Below, piece after piece: positions 36,537 to 45,908 of a DNA stretch of 51,159 bases. Numbering within the stretch: position 1 is the first letter of the stretch; each line of letters starts with the position of its first letter. The position numbers and the translations under genes were made by a program. Under the pieces are notes generated by a model. That model had not been told where the DNA came from. It ran no database searches and saw only the letters and a program-made list of their open reading frames with translations. The DNA comes from Sulfurimonadaceae bacterium. GTDB lineage: Bacteria > Campylobacterota > Campylobacteria > Campylobacterales > Sulfurimonadaceae. Location: the NCBI GenBank assembly GCA_016744905.1, contig JADGDM010000012.1, positions 1 through 51,159 of the forward strand. Reading direction: 5' to 3'.

Positions 36537-37368
36537 CTACCCATCACACTGTGTATCACTTTGGTTGACTATATAAAGTTTTTGTCTTTTTATATAAAAT
36601 TTATTATCTACCCCTTTTGCAACTAAGACTATATATCCTGTAAAATATCCACTTCTATTATTCTTAAATTATTTTCGAGGAAGTCTCTTCTTGGATGATT
36701 AAAGACAGCTATAGTCGAGTACTCATTGGTATCTTGCAAGATAGCGTACGAAGTTAATTCTATCTTTGAGCTTATTTTTAATGTGGCTCCTGAAGATCCA
36801 GAACCAATACATTTTCCATCTGACATATCATAGCTTTCTGGAAATTCAAGATTTAGATGTTTCTCAATAGGAGTTATACTTCCATATAAATTTTTTATTG
36901 CACTATCAATAGACTTGCTTTCCCATATATGAGGATTTGTTTTATGATAATTTATAGAAGACTCACTAGTTTTTTTTAAGCTTAATTGAGAATTTATTCC
37001 TTGATAATTTTTGATTTTCACTTTTAATTCAATTCGTTCGTTGTGATTGTCTGTGGCTGAGAGTATAAGTGTATCTCCAAATCCTTGGTATTTGTAGTTA
37101 AACTTAATAACCGGTTTTTTAGATAGGTATTGATTGCTTGACATATCAAAGACAATATGATTATTGACACGAGCTGTCATCTTAGTAACAAATTTAGCAT
37201 TTTTTTGTCACCCGTAGTCTTTATTGCCTGAAAATAGGTGATCATAGGGTGTTTGAGTAGAAACTTTGCATAGATATAATCACCTTTTTGTTTGGCTTTA
37301 AACTTCCCCGAGTCAAATGAAAAAAGCTGTGTTGTAAGAATAAAAAGTAATATTATCATTTTAATCAT
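36537..37368 (-). pseudogene. Broken exported SoxZ-SoxY fusion (thiosulfate carrier type)
   Basis: Three frame pieces together spell a sulfur-carrier protein. Piece 1 (37368 to about 37207) has a signal peptide and SoxZ start: KGDYIYAKFLLKHPMITYF. A one-base shift at a run of seven A (37200-37206) leads to piece 2, which completes SoxZ (KKNAKFVTKMTARVNNHIVF, LSKKPVIKFNYKY) and enters a SoxY-like domain (SAIKNLYGSITPIEKHLNLE, ELTSYAILQDTNEYSTIAVF). A second one-base shift near 36629-36665 leads to piece 3 (YIVLVAKGVDNKFYIKRQ), ending QCDG with a Cys third from the end, where SoxY has its sulfur-carrying GGCGG arm. Domain order Z then Y is the reverse of the known fused SoxYZ-like carriers. No other sox gene is in the window. 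Read as separate genes the pieces would look hypothetical. Confidence 0.75.
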
Positions 37369-37378
37369 AAATCATTTT

Positions 37379-39406
37379 TCATTCTTGTATTGAGCTTTGA
37401 ATCTCGTCTAACTGCTCAATTTTATGAGCTATCTTCGCTTTTTCTCCACGCACATACTCTATCTGTTTGGTGTTGATTTCTCTAAACTGTTCTTGTGCAC
37501 CTTCGATGATTTTGTAGAGGTAATTTCGTCTTGATGTTAATAGTGTCTCTATTTTAGTGTATGAAAAATCTTTTTTAAGCCCCTCTAATATAGTCGATAT
37601 CTCTGGTTTAAAAATGGAGTACTTGAGTGGTTCACTCTCGTAGAGTTTAATTTGTTTTTCAATAGTGGAGCTGACTGAAAAGATATTTTTTTCCACACTT
37701 CCTCGGGTAGAAAAACTCATCGCCGCACTAAAGTAAGCAAACTCTCTCTCCAGTGCACTGATATTGGCAAGTGTAGCGCGGTGATATTCTAAGATGACAT
37801 TTTCATACACTTTTGATACAAATTGACGGGTATTGGCAAATTCCCTATCTGAAGCGATTTCACGATGTTTTTTGATCTGTTCATATGGTTCTTGCCACGT
37901 TTGAATGGCATGTTTAAGGAGTCTGAAAACTTCTTTGAAGTCCTCACTACTCTCATTTTCGATATTTTTGAAGTATCTAATGGCAGATTTCATCTGTTTA
38001 TCGATGTACTCATCTTGATAAAAAAGCTCTTGCATAATAGCATCATGATCAACTCTAAGACTCTCATAAGCCACTTTTGAAATTTTCTCACCAAGTAAAC
38101 TTTTATTACTCTCATAGCGTGTTGATTGCGTGGGGATAATATGCTTGAATATACTCTGCGCCACACTTTGTAAAATATCCTCTATCTTTTCATGCATAAA
38201 AAACAACTCTTTAGAGTGCTTGATATAGACCGCATCAAAGCCTTTAATCACTTCATCCTCTTTATGGATAAGTATCTCTTCTAGTGCGCTGTAAACGCCA
38301 AGAATACTTTGATACTCTTTAGTAATAATCTCGCACAGTGAACTCAGGTCTTTTTTGATAGAAAAATTTTTAGCTTGGATAGCTTGTGGACGTAAGGTCT
38401 CTTCTATAAAACTCAAAACTTCAGAAATATTTGACGCTTCCATATTCGCTATATCATCACTTTGATCATGCGCTTTAATACGTGTGACCTCTTGAAGGTA
38501 ACTTTTAAATTCACGATCAAAGAACTCCATATCTTGTGCATCACTATTCTCAGCACTTGAGCGCTGGAACTCCTGCTGTAGCTCTATTAAAGCAGTTTGT
38601 AAACGTACCTCTTTTTCATTGACTCTCGAATCCAGCGCTTGTTTGGCTGAGATGGGAACAATACGTGCAAAAAATGAAGAAAATGTCTCTTGCATATACT
38701 TGCTAGTTGTCTCTATTTGCTCTTGTGTAAACTTGTCTTTTTGATTTAAAACACACAACGATTTGTCTTTAAAATTGGCAAGGTACTGTTTAAGTACCTG
38801 CGACTCACTCTCTTTTCCTGCATTGTCGATTAATGTTAACCAGATAATTCCATCAACGTCGCGTAAGATCTTTTTAGTGATTTCAGTGTCACTAAGGGAG
38901 AGGGAGTTTAGACCGGGAGTATCGACAAAAGAGATATCTTTTAACATCTCATTTGGCGCATAGAGTGTGAGATATTTAACATCTTCGATACTTTCACGCT
39001 GATCGGTGAATTTGGAGATATGATCAAGTGAATGATACTCATGTGCGCCATTTTTATACGATACTTTGAGCTTGTACTCTTTATCGTAGTTGATAAAGTT
39101 TACTTTTGATGTGACGGGTGTGATGCCTGTTGGTAGGATGTCTTTTGAGAGTAGGGCGTTTAAAAAGGTAGACTTTCCACTGGAGAATTGTCCTACAATA
39201 GCGACTTCCATTGGATACTGACTACGACGTAGCAGTTTATCAAATAGTAAAGAGAGTTGCATGGATGGATGAAACTGCTCATCAAGCAGAGCGCGCTGGA
39301 TACGTTTAATCTCGCCCTCTATTCCTTCTTCTTTTTTGATTGATGTTTCTTGAAACTGTGCATGGTACTCTTTTACCAGTGGTCTTAAATATCTCATATT
39401 GAACAC
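37379..39406 (-). CDS. Dynamin-like GTPase, second of a tandem pair
   Basis: A 675-residue bacterial dynamin-like protein. GTPase motifs are G1 GQFSSGKST (72-80), G2 around Thr96/Thr99 (PTGITPVTS), G3 DTPG (162-165) and G4 NQKD (221-224). Long helices follow, forming the neck, trunk and membrane-binding region. In Campylobacter jejuni two such proteins, DLP1 and DLP2 (Cj0411 and Cj0412), form a heterotetramer that tethers membranes; this pair has the same arrangement. It overlaps the end of the other dynamin gene by 13 bases. The start could be the first ATG or the one three codons later (MRYLRPL). Confidence 0.93.
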   Translation of the reverse strand: MFNMRYLRPLVKEYHAQFQETSIKKEEGIEGEIKRIQRALLDEQFHPSMQLSLLFDKLLRRSQYPMEVAIVGQFSSGKSTFLNALLSKDILPTGITPVTSKVNFINYDKEYKLKVSYKNGAHEYHSLDHISKFTDQRESIEDVKYLTLYAPNEMLKDISFVDTPGLNSLSLSDTEITKKILRDVDGIIWLTLIDNAGKESESQVLKQYLANFKDKSLCVLNQKDKFTQEQIETTSKYMQETFSSFFARIVPISAKQALDSRVNEKEVRLQTALIELQQEFQRSSAENSDAQDMEFFDREFKSYLQEVTRIKAHDQSDDIANMEASNISEVLSFIEETLRPQAIQAKNFSIKKDLSSLCEIITKEYQSILGVYSALEEILIHKEDEVIKGFDAVYIKHSKELFFMHEKIEDILQSVAQSIFKHIIPTQSTRYESNKSLLGEKISKVAYESLRVDHDAIMQELFYQDEYIDKQMKSAIRYFKNIENESSEDFKEVFRLLKHAIQTWQEPYEQIKKHREIASDREFANTRQFVSKVYENVILEYHRATLANISALEREFAYFSAAMSFSTRGSVEKNIFSVSSTIEKQIKLYESEPLKYSIFKPEISTILEGLKKDFSYTKIETLLTSRRNYLYKIIEGAQEQFREINTKQIEYVRGEKAKIAHKIEQLDEIQSSIQE

Positions 39407-41682
39407 CGACTTGTAATTAATTCTATATTTTTAATACGCCCATGAAGTTCAAGTGCTTTACTTTCACTGTTTTGTGAGGCATCATTCAGTAGCGCGCTGT
39501 GTTTTTCTAAAAGTTCGTTTTGCACGTTGATATTGTTTTTAAGTTCACTCAGTGGAGATTGGAGATGCTTGAAAAATTGTTCACTAAGCGTGAGATATAA
39601 GGCATCAGATTTCTCTTTGAGAAGCTTTTCAAAGTAGTCAAACTCTTTGGAAAGCAGTTCCAGTAGTGCGCTGTCAAGTTGTGAAAGTTTGTTCTCTTGT
39701 GTCAGTTTAAAACTCTTTTGGATAAATAGTTCGATATTGGTGTTGATAGTGATCTGATTGTGTGCTTCACCAAAATGCTTTTCTAAGCTCAGTGTTTTAA
39801 ACTCTTCATTATTAAGAGGATAATTCATTAATATTGACTCTTTTAAACGCGACATCTTTTTAATCAAACCATAACGATAATCACGTAATAAATCAACAAA
39901 ACCATGACGCAATGAATTTTCTACTAAAGTACTAATTCGTTTGAGTGTCGGCTTACTTTTTTCTTTTTCTAGTGCATAAGCAGTCTCATCAATCAGACGC
40001 TGTTTTAAAATACCTTGGAGCTTTTTACAGTCCTCTTTTAAGATGTACTCTAAAGACTCTTCATATTTGCTCAGTTCAGATTTGAAAGCATGTATCTGTG
40101 ATGAGAGCGCGCTGAGTTTTTTCTCTTGTGCTGCTTGATTGAGTTTAGAATATTCAATCTCTTGCGCCAACTCAGTATCTGATTTGTTGAGCAATGAAAG
40201 TTCGTATTTTAGTAGTTCAATATTTTGACCGGTTGCCTTAAATAGACGTTTTTTAGATGCGTGTAAAATAAGATTTGAGCGTTGTGAATCTGCACCATAA
40301 AGAGTATCATGAAGATACTTTTCAAGTTCAGGAAGTCCACTTTTCTCGAGAGAGTAACCTTGCTCTAAAGCGATATCAGCTTGTCCCATTTTATGATGCA
40401 AGGCCATCTTTGAACTTAGCGCTATAAACTGGATATTTTTAAGAATAAAATCAAGTTTTGCATCACTGTTGTACTCTTGAAGTTTTTGAGTGAGTGCTCT
40501 CTTAGTATACGCAATGACTTCTTGAATATCACTCTCTTTGACCATATCAACACGCGTAATAACGATGAGTATCTGTGTTATATTTTGAAAACGTACTGCA
40601 TCGATGATAAACTCTACATCGATTTCCGTCGCACTTTGAGAGACATTCATCAGATGAATCATCAAGTCACAGCGCGCCACATACTCCTTGGTAATCTCTT
40701 CGCGCTGTATAACCACGTCATCAAGACCTGGCGTATCTACTATCTCTATGTTTTCACGTAGAAAATGAAGGTCTGAACCCAGCTCAATCATTTTGACAAG
40801 GTTCGAGTGTTTACCAGCGGCTGAAGTGTATTCACCCAGTTTTTTCATGTCAATAATATCCTCACGAGACGACTCTAATATATATTCGTTAAGATTTCCT
40901 TTAAAAGTCTCTTTACTGTCTGTTACAAATTTCTTCATAGAGTCAAGTTCCAACGCACTGTTTTCAATACGTGACCACTGTGCTTTGTTCCAATAAATGA
41001 CTTTAGCGTAAGGCTCGGGTGCGTGTTTGATAAGTGAAAGGTTGGCTGTCTCTGGGATGACATTGGTGCCCAATATCTCTTCACCCATGAGTGCGTTAAT
41101 CATACTGGATTTCCCCGCATTCATAACCCCTGTAATTCCAATAGAAAAACGTTGATCTTGAATATAAGTTAAAAGTTCATCAAAGGCTTTTGTATCACTA
41201 CAAAGCTCTTTTAACTCATTGATAGCGGTGACTAAAGCGTGTTTATTATGGATAAAGTCATTGGTGTTTTTTTCAAACTCTGGTAACGTTGGCTCTTCAA
41301 CTTTTTCATGCTCAAAAAGAGAACAGATTTTTTTATGATTATCATGAGAGATAATTTTTTCATCAAGAAGATAGTGTAGAGGGGTGTCAAGTAGATGGAC
41401 ATCGGAGAAAGAACGCGCTTCAATAAAGTGGTAAATGATACTGTGTTGAAGATGATAAAGGTGCTCATTTGAGACAAGTTCTTGAGGTATGAATTTATGC
41501 GTCATCTCTTTGAAGCTTAGAAGTGAAGAGAAAGAATCAAGTTGATGACGGGTGATAGAAAGTATCAGTGCGCTGAGCTCAAAAAAGTCTTCATCGCTGA
41601 GTGTTTTATCAAAAACAGTGGGTGGGTTATCAGGGGTTGAAGTCCCATGATACAGTAGAAAGTAGTCATCAACTAAGGACAT
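39394..41682 (-). CDS. Dynamin-like GTPase, first of a tandem pair
   Basis: A 762-residue partner of the downstream dynamin. An N-terminal helical region of about 170 residues precedes the GTPase domain: G1 GVMNAGKSS (185-193), G2 near PETANLS, G3 DTPG (316-319) and G4 TRVD (376-379). Long coiled segments follow (for example LSLLNKSDTELAQEIEYSKLNQAAQEK). The longer N-terminus matches the DLP1-type partner of the Campylobacter pair. Membrane remodelling or tethering at the inner membrane is the likely role. The ATG is preceded by AAGAG, and this gene leads a two-gene operon. Confidence 0.93.
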   Translation of the reverse strand: MSLVDDYFLLYHGTSTPDNPPTVFDKTLSDEDFFELSALILSITRHQLDSFSSLLSFKEMTHKFIPQELVSNEHLYHLQHSIIYHFIEARSFSDVHLLDTPLHYLLDEKIISHDNHKKICSLFEHEKVEEPTLPEFEKNTNDFIHNKHALVTAINELKELCSDTKAFDELLTYIQDQRFSIGITGVMNAGKSSMINALMGEEILGTNVIPETANLSLIKHAPEPYAKVIYWNKAQWSRIENSALELDSMKKFVTDSKETFKGNLNEYILESSREDIIDMKKLGEYTSAAGKHSNLVKMIELGSDLHFLRENIEIVDTPGLDDVVIQREEITKEYVARCDLMIHLMNVSQSATEIDVEFIIDAVRFQNITQILIVITRVDMVKESDIQEVIAYTKRALTQKLQEYNSDAKLDFILKNIQFIALSSKMALHHKMGQADIALEQGYSLEKSGLPELEKYLHDTLYGADSQRSNLILHASKKRLFKATGQNIELLKYELSLLNKSDTELAQEIEYSKLNQAAQEKKLSALSSQIHAFKSELSKYEESLEYILKEDCKKLQGILKQRLIDETAYALEKEKSKPTLKRISTLVENSLRHGFVDLLRDYRYGLIKKMSRLKESILMNYPLNNEEFKTLSLEKHFGEAHNQITINTNIELFIQKSFKLTQENKLSQLDSALLELLSKEFDYFEKLLKEKSDALYLTLSEQFFKHLQSPLSELKNNINVQNELLEKHSALLNDASQNSESKALELHGRIKNIELITSRCSI

Positions 41683-41747
41683 GTTTTTCTCTTTTAAATA
41701 TTATTTTTATTGATGATATTTTATCATGTTATACTAAAGAAGAGTGC

Positions 41748-42122
41748 TTAGAATGTATTAAATGATAAAACAGCTTTGGCTACCACCCGTACATCTGTGT
41801 ATTCATACAAAAGATGAGAAAATGCAGAGTTGATAGAGACAAAAGTCATACCTCTCTCTTCTCTTTTTGCTTGCTTGATCCACATCTTCTCTTCTTTGTA
41901 CACAAGATAAATGCCTCCATCCTCAATCTCTTTTTGAGAAAGATCTGCCACAACCAATGCACGATCTTGAATAAAGGGTTGCATAGATTGACCATCAACT
42001 TTTATCACAAAAAGTGAGCCTTTATTGACTGGTTCTTTGAGTAAATCTTCTGAGAATTCTAAAACTTTTTTTTCATTTTTTCCATCAAGTATATCGACGT
42101 AATCAAGAGTAATAAGAGACAT
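41748..42122 (-). CDS. S24 peptidase-like protein without DNA-binding domain
   Basis: A 124-residue protein that is only the LexA/UmuD-type S24 domain. The catalytic Ser46 is in VDGQSMQPF and the general-base Lys83 is in MWIKQAKRE; the block IEDGGIYLVYKEEKMWIK is typical. The helix-turn-helix domain of LexA or phage repressors is absent, so it resembles UmuD in layout, though no UmuC polymerase follows. I start it at MSLITLDY, with AAAGGA 6-7 bases upstream; a start 10 codons earlier adds a basic tail. It may be a self-cleaving partner for another protein, or an inert remnant. Confidence 0.8.
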   Translation of the reverse strand: MSLITLDYVDILDGKNEKKVLEFSEDLLKEPVNKGSLFVIKVDGQSMQPFIQDRALVVADLSQKEIEDGGIYLVYKEEKMWIKQAKREERGMTFVSINSAFSHLLYEYTDVRVVAKAVLSFNTF

Positions 42123-42167
42123 TTTTTTCCTTTTAGTATAGGTTTTATGCATTTTATTATATAAAAC

Positions 42168-42521
42168 TTATTTTTTCATTGAAAAGATAATGATCGTTAA
42201 AATAGTAAAGGTAAGAAAAAATAGAGGAACAGCAAATACTAAAAATAATATGCCGAAACAGGTATAAGAGAGAGATGAAAAAAAACTTGTTAAAAAAACG
42301 ATAGAGATACGTTTTACTGTATGATATTTTTGAAGATTTTTGCTTAGAAGTTTCCAAAAAAGTGAAGCAAAAATAAAATGAATACTAAAACTCAATAATA
42401 GACATAGATAGAAATCTTGAAGGGCATCATTTAAAAGAACCAATATGGGAAAAATCCAGCTAGTCAGACCACTATATACTGCAAATCGAAACCATGCTTC
42501 TTTTGAAATTGTTCCTAGCAT
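42168..42521 (-). CDS. Four-helix membrane protein of unknown function
   Basis: A 117-residue protein with about four hydrophobic helices (roughly 10-30, 35-57, 70-88 and 89-113) and almost no loops. GAGGT lies 6 bases before the ATG. The ATG overlaps the last codon and stop of the decayed acpH gene (ATGCTAG), so the two were once co-translated. I recognise no family. Confidence 0.65.
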   Translation of the reverse strand: MLGTISKEAWFRFAVYSGLTSWIFPILVLLNDALQDFYLCLLLSFSIHFIFASLFWKLLSKNLQKYHTVKRISIVFLTSFFSSLSYTCFGILFLVFAVPLFFLTFTILTIIIFSMKK

Positions 42522-43022
42522 TGATTACCTCGATTTCTCATATCTTCTAAATCCTCAATATTAGCACTTACTGCGTCAATATAACTGACTGCAGATTCTC
42601 TTGATAACAGTTTTTTGGAGAGTCGCATATCAATACGTTTAAAAGATTTTCTAGCTCTTCTAAATTACGATACCTATTGAGTCCATTATTTTCTGCCAAC
42701 AAAGATACTAACCGTTTCGCATCAGTAGGTAAGTCATTTGAACGTTTTATGGCTTGTTGGTTAAAGGTGTCAATAAATAATCATAGGTCAAATCAATAAT
42801 GACAGGTTTCAACAAGCCTTTTTCTCTCAATCGAGACTTACTTTTAGAGACAGTTTTATGAGTATCAGTAAATGAATCAATGGTTATATGTGTTTTTATC
42901 GCTCTTCTCATATCATCACTCGTACTGTCCCATAATTTACCTTTTAAAGGATCTGCTAAATAATTTCCAATTTGAAAATCGATTTTTAGTTCAGATAAAA
43001 ATACGTGTGCGAGCCAGTTCAT
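42515..43022 (-). pseudogene. acpH: Decayed acyl carrier protein phosphodiesterase (AcpH family)
   Basis: Three frames together give an AcpH/DUF479 protein, which in intact form removes the phosphopantetheine arm from acyl carrier protein. Piece 1 (43022 to about 42772): MNWLAHVFLSE, IGNYLADPLKG, THITIDSFTD, VIIDLTYDYLL. Piece 2 (about 42765 to 42651): FNQQAIKRSNDLPTDAKRLV, RYRNLEELE. Piece 3 (about 42650 to 42515): KSFKRIDMRLSKKLLSRES and NIEDLED. The joins are at 42766-42772 and at the T-run 42647-42650. About 15-20 residues usual after the DYLL region are missing at the first join, and the usual C-terminal FFPEL-type end is absent. Deletion plus shifts argue for real decay, not a read error. 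Confidence 0.75.
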
Positions 43023-43131
43023 GATAACCTTTTTCTAATTTATAATTATATCGATGTTGCAAGAGAATAAAGAAAATACTTGGATGAAGTTTGTAATAAA
43101 ATAATATTGAAAATGGAGCGAATTTAGAAGT

Positions 43132-43158
43132 CTAAACACAGGAAAAACCTATGTTTAG
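43132..43158. repeat. Imperfect inverted repeat between frdB and acpH
   Basis: CTAAACACAGG and CCTATGTTTAG pair with one mismatch around an AAAAA loop (TTTTT on the minus strand), just past the frdB stop in the direction of frd transcription. It could end or stabilise the frdCAB mRNA, but no long U-run follows. The rest of the 142-base gap has no gene. Confidence 0.6.
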
Positions 43159-43164
43159 TAGTTA

Positions 43165-43908
43165 TTATTTGTCTTTAAGAGAAACCATTTTACGGCGTAA
43201 GTAAGCGATTTTTGATTGTAGTGGAAGGTCTTTTGGACAGCTGTCTTCACAGCCTAGTAGTGACATACAGCCAAATACACCATCTTCATCACCAACAAGA
43301 TCGTAGTAATCATCATCAGTACGTTCATCTCTAGGATCTAGTGAGTAGCGCGCTATTTTATTCATACCAACTGCGCCAACAAAGTTCTCGCGCATCACGA
43401 TTGTTCCACAGCCAGCGACACAACATCCACACTCAACACAGCGGTCAAGTTCGTAGATTTCATCACTTAAATCTGGATCCATCTTCTCTTCAAGACGATC
43501 AATTGAGTGTTCAGCTTTCCCTTCTTCTTTATGAATCCACGTCTCTAAACGCTCATTCATTCCAGACATCCATTTACCAGTGTTGATGGAAAGATCACCG
43601 ATAAGCTCAAATACTGGAAGTGGTGCCAAAGAGATCTCTGGATCCATTTTAGATGTGAGTGCACGACACGCTAAAGTTGGTTTACCATTAACCAACATAC
43701 TACAAGAGCCACAGATTCCCGCACGACAAACAAAGTCGAATTTTAGAGAGTTGTCTTGGTGTTGACGGATATCATTAAGGGCGATAAAAAGTGTCATTCC
43801 TGGAGCTTCTTCGATCTCGTAAGTTTCCATACGTGGTTTATCATCTTTGATGTTTGGATCGTAACGTAGGATGGATACTTTTAACATTCTACCTTTTGTT
43901 TCACTCAT
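43165..43908 (-). CDS. frdB: Fumarate reductase iron-sulfur subunit
   Basis: A 247-residue subunit carrying electrons from the FrdC haems to FrdA. The plant-type [2Fe-2S] cluster is held by Cys61, Cys66, Cys69 and Cys81 (CRAGICGSC ... CRA). The [3Fe-4S] and [4Fe-4S] sites come from [11 protein letters not shown] (157-167) and the C-terminal [14 protein letters not shown]. The start overlaps the frdA stop by four bases (ATGA). It is the last gene of frdCAB, in the gene order of Wolinella and relatives. In this group the enzyme can work as fumarate reductase with menaquinol. Confidence 0.96.
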   Translation of the reverse strand: MSETKGRMLKVSILRYDPNIKDDKPRMETYEIEEAPGMTLFIALNDIRQHQDNSLKFDFVCRAGICGSCSMLVNGKPTLACRALTSKMDPEISLAPLPVFELIGDLSINTGKWMSGMNERLETWIHKEEGKAEHSIDRLEEKMDPDLSDEIYELDRCVECGCCVAGCGTIVMRENFVGAVGMNKIARYSLDPRDERTDDDYYDLVGDEDGVFGCMSLLGCEDSCPKDLPLQSKIAYLRRKMVSLKDK

Positions 43909-45908
43909 GACTCTTCTCCTTCAAATTTTTCATACAGACGTTCATTTTTATCTTGGTAACGCTCCGGTAACATCTCTCTAAATGGCATCAACGCCTCTTG
44001 AATTTCAAAACGGTCTTTACCTTCAGCCTCTAAATCCTCACGGATTTTATCAACCTGTGCTTGACGCTTTTCAGATTCAGGATGGTGGATAGTCATATCT
44101 TTTCCATAACCACGAAAACCAGGAGGAAGTTCCATATCTGAGATATCGATATCTTCATAGGTCACTGTTGGAATGGTTTGATTATCATCAGGCCATGTTG
44201 TAATGGTACGTTTTAGATACTCTGCATCATTACGTTCTGGAAAATCTTCACGAGAGTGTGCTCCACGTGACTCTTTTCTATCCAATGCACCTTTAGCAGT
44301 ACAAAGTGCGAGCTTTAACATTCTTTGTGTTCTATAAGCGTTAAAAAGCTCTGGACTTGCAGAAAGTGTTTTTGATTTAACCACGATATTACGTGAACGA
44401 ATAAGCAACTGCTCGAGTTCATCAACGGCGTCTTGAAGGTCTTCCCCATTACGGAAAATACCAACCTTATCCATCATGATGTCTTCCATGCGCGCACGTA
44501 AAACATAGGCATCTTCAGCATCTGCTTTGTCTTTAAGTAAGAAGTCTAGTTTGTCTTGTTCTTTATCCATAAACTCTTTTACTAAAGAGGTGTGAATGTC
44601 AATATTACTCTCTTCACTTTCACAGTAATCAGCCACATATTCAGCCACCAACATTCCTGAAACAACAGTCTCTGCTACGGAGTTACCACCAAGACGGTTA
44701 AATCCGTGCATATCCCAACAAGCAGCCTCTCCACAAGAGAAAAGACCTTTCATAGTTTGAGATTCACCTCTAAAGTCGGTTCTGATACCACCCATAGAGT
44801 AGTGTTGTGTAGGACGAACTGGGATAGGCTCTTCAGCTGGATCAATTCCTAAAAAGCTCTCACAAATTTCTTTTACTTCACGTAGATTTTTCTCGATGTG
44901 ATCGCGTCCAAGGATAGTGATATCTAACCAGAGGTGATCTCCATAACGAGACTTAACCCCTTTACCTTTTCTCATGTGCTCAACCATACGACGAGATACA
45001 ACGTCACGTGATGCAAGCTCTTTCTTCTCAGGCTCATAATCTGGCATAAATCTGTATCCATCAACATCTGTTAAAAGACCACCATCACCACGACAACCTT
45101 CGGTTGTTAGAATACCAACAGGTACAATAGCTGTTGGGTGAAACTGAATAGCTTCCATATTTCCTAAAGTAGCTACCCCTGTTTCAAGTGCCATAGCTTG
45201 ACCCATACCTTGACAGATAACAGCGTTTGTAGAGACTTTATAGATACGTCCAAAACCACCTGTAGCAATGATAGTTGATTTTGCGATGTACGCAACCAAT
45301 TCACCTGTCATCAAGTTACGTGCTACTGCGCCATAACAGCGACCATTTTCATGAATAATTGCCATAGCTTCCATACGTTCACGTACTTCGATACCATCTT
45401 CATGGGCCTTGTTATCCATAGCAAAAAGCATTGAGTGACCTGTTCCATCAGAGGTATAACACGTTCTCCACTTCTTAGTTCCACCAAAGTCACGTGCATG
45501 AATCAGACCATGTGCATCTGTTTTTTCAGTAATGATTACTTTTTGTGCATTGATAACTACTTGATGATCACCCTCGCGAATACGGGTCCAAGGGACACCC
45601 CAGTTAGAGAGTTGACGAATGGCTTTAGGTGCGGTGTTTACAAATAAACGGGCAACTTTTTGATCTGCTCCCCAGTCACTACCTTTGATGGTATCTTCAA
45701 AGTGAACATCTTCATTATCGCCTTCACCTTTGATCGCATTACCGAGGCTGGCTTGCATACCCCCTTGGGCGGCTGCTGAGTGAGAACGCTTAGGCGGAAC
45801 CAATGTCAAAAGGATACAGTCTTGACCTCTTTGTTTAACACCAGTTGCAGCGCGTAGACCCGCAAGCCCTCCGCCAACAACTAAAACATCTGTATAAGTA
45901 ATTTTCAT
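43905..45908 (-). CDS. frdA: Fumarate reductase flavoprotein subunit
   Basis: A 667-residue catalytic subunit. The N-terminal dinucleotide fold [12 protein letters not shown] is followed by [10 protein letters not shown], where His43 is the expected covalent FAD link. Later blocks are [26 protein letters not shown], the fumarate-binding [10 protein letters not shown] and [23 protein letters not shown]. Length fits the epsilon-type FrdA with its C-terminal helical extension. The start overlaps the frdC stop by one base (TAATG). It reduces fumarate to succinate on the cytoplasmic side. Confidence 0.97.
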   Translation of the reverse strand: MKITYTDVLVVGGGLAGLRAATGVKQRGQDCILLTLVPPKRSHSAAAQGGMQASLGNAIKGEGDNEDVHFEDTIKGSDWGADQKVARLFVNTAPKAIRQLSNWGVPWTRIREGDHQVVINAQKVIITEKTDAHGLIHARDFGGTKKWRTCYTSDGTGHSMLFAMDNKAHEDGIEVRERMEAMAIIHENGRCYGAVARNLMTGELVAYIAKSTIIATGGFGRIYKVSTNAVICQGMGQAMALETGVATLGNMEAIQFHPTAIVPVGILTTEGCRGDGGLLTDVDGYRFMPDYEPEKKELASRDVVSRRMVEHMRKGKGVKSRYGDHLWLDITILGRDHIEKNLREVKEICESFLGIDPAEEPIPVRPTQHYSMGGIRTDFRGESQTMKGLFSCGEAACWDMHGFNRLGGNSVAETVVSGMLVAEYVADYCESEESNIDIHTSLVKEFMDKEQDKLDFLLKDKADAEDAYVLRARMEDIMMDKVGIFRNGEDLQDAVDELEQLLIRSRNIVVKSKTLSASPELFNAYRTQRMLKLALCTAKGALDRKESRGAHSREDFPERNDAEYLKRTITTWPDDNQTIPTVTYEDIDISDMELPPGFRGYGKDMTIHHPESEKRQAQVDKIREDLEAEGKDRFEIQEALMPFREMLPERYQDKNERLYEKFEGEES

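Larger units (their letters stand above)
2419..43354. repeat. Dispersed palindromic octamer AGCGCGCT (20 exact copies)
   Basis: Exact copies begin at 2419, 3751, 7417, 11694, 15362, 16706, 21655, 22189, 22277, 22481, 26293, 30489, 32583, 33201, 34672, 35468, 39290, 39491, 40106 and 43347. The core GCGCGC occurs at about 13 further sites with one or both flanking bases changed (for example 15050, 18818, 22594, 28527). All exact copies lie in coding sequence, in more than one reading frame (as Ser-Ala-Leu, Ala-Arg-Tyr/Phe/Leu, or Arg-Ala). Counted by eye, so one or two may be missed. The last 7.8 kb has none. Confidence 0.85.

Noticed and set aside
36629-37180. A 183-residue hypothetical protein and a separate 63-residue exported protein
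   Set aside because: The frames join into one SoxZ-SoxY reading with a signal peptide, and SoxY sequence continues past the 3' stop in a third frame.
42747-43022. A 91-residue intact AcpH-like protein
   Set aside because: It stops where the family continues, and the missing C-terminal half is found in the two other frames just downstream.
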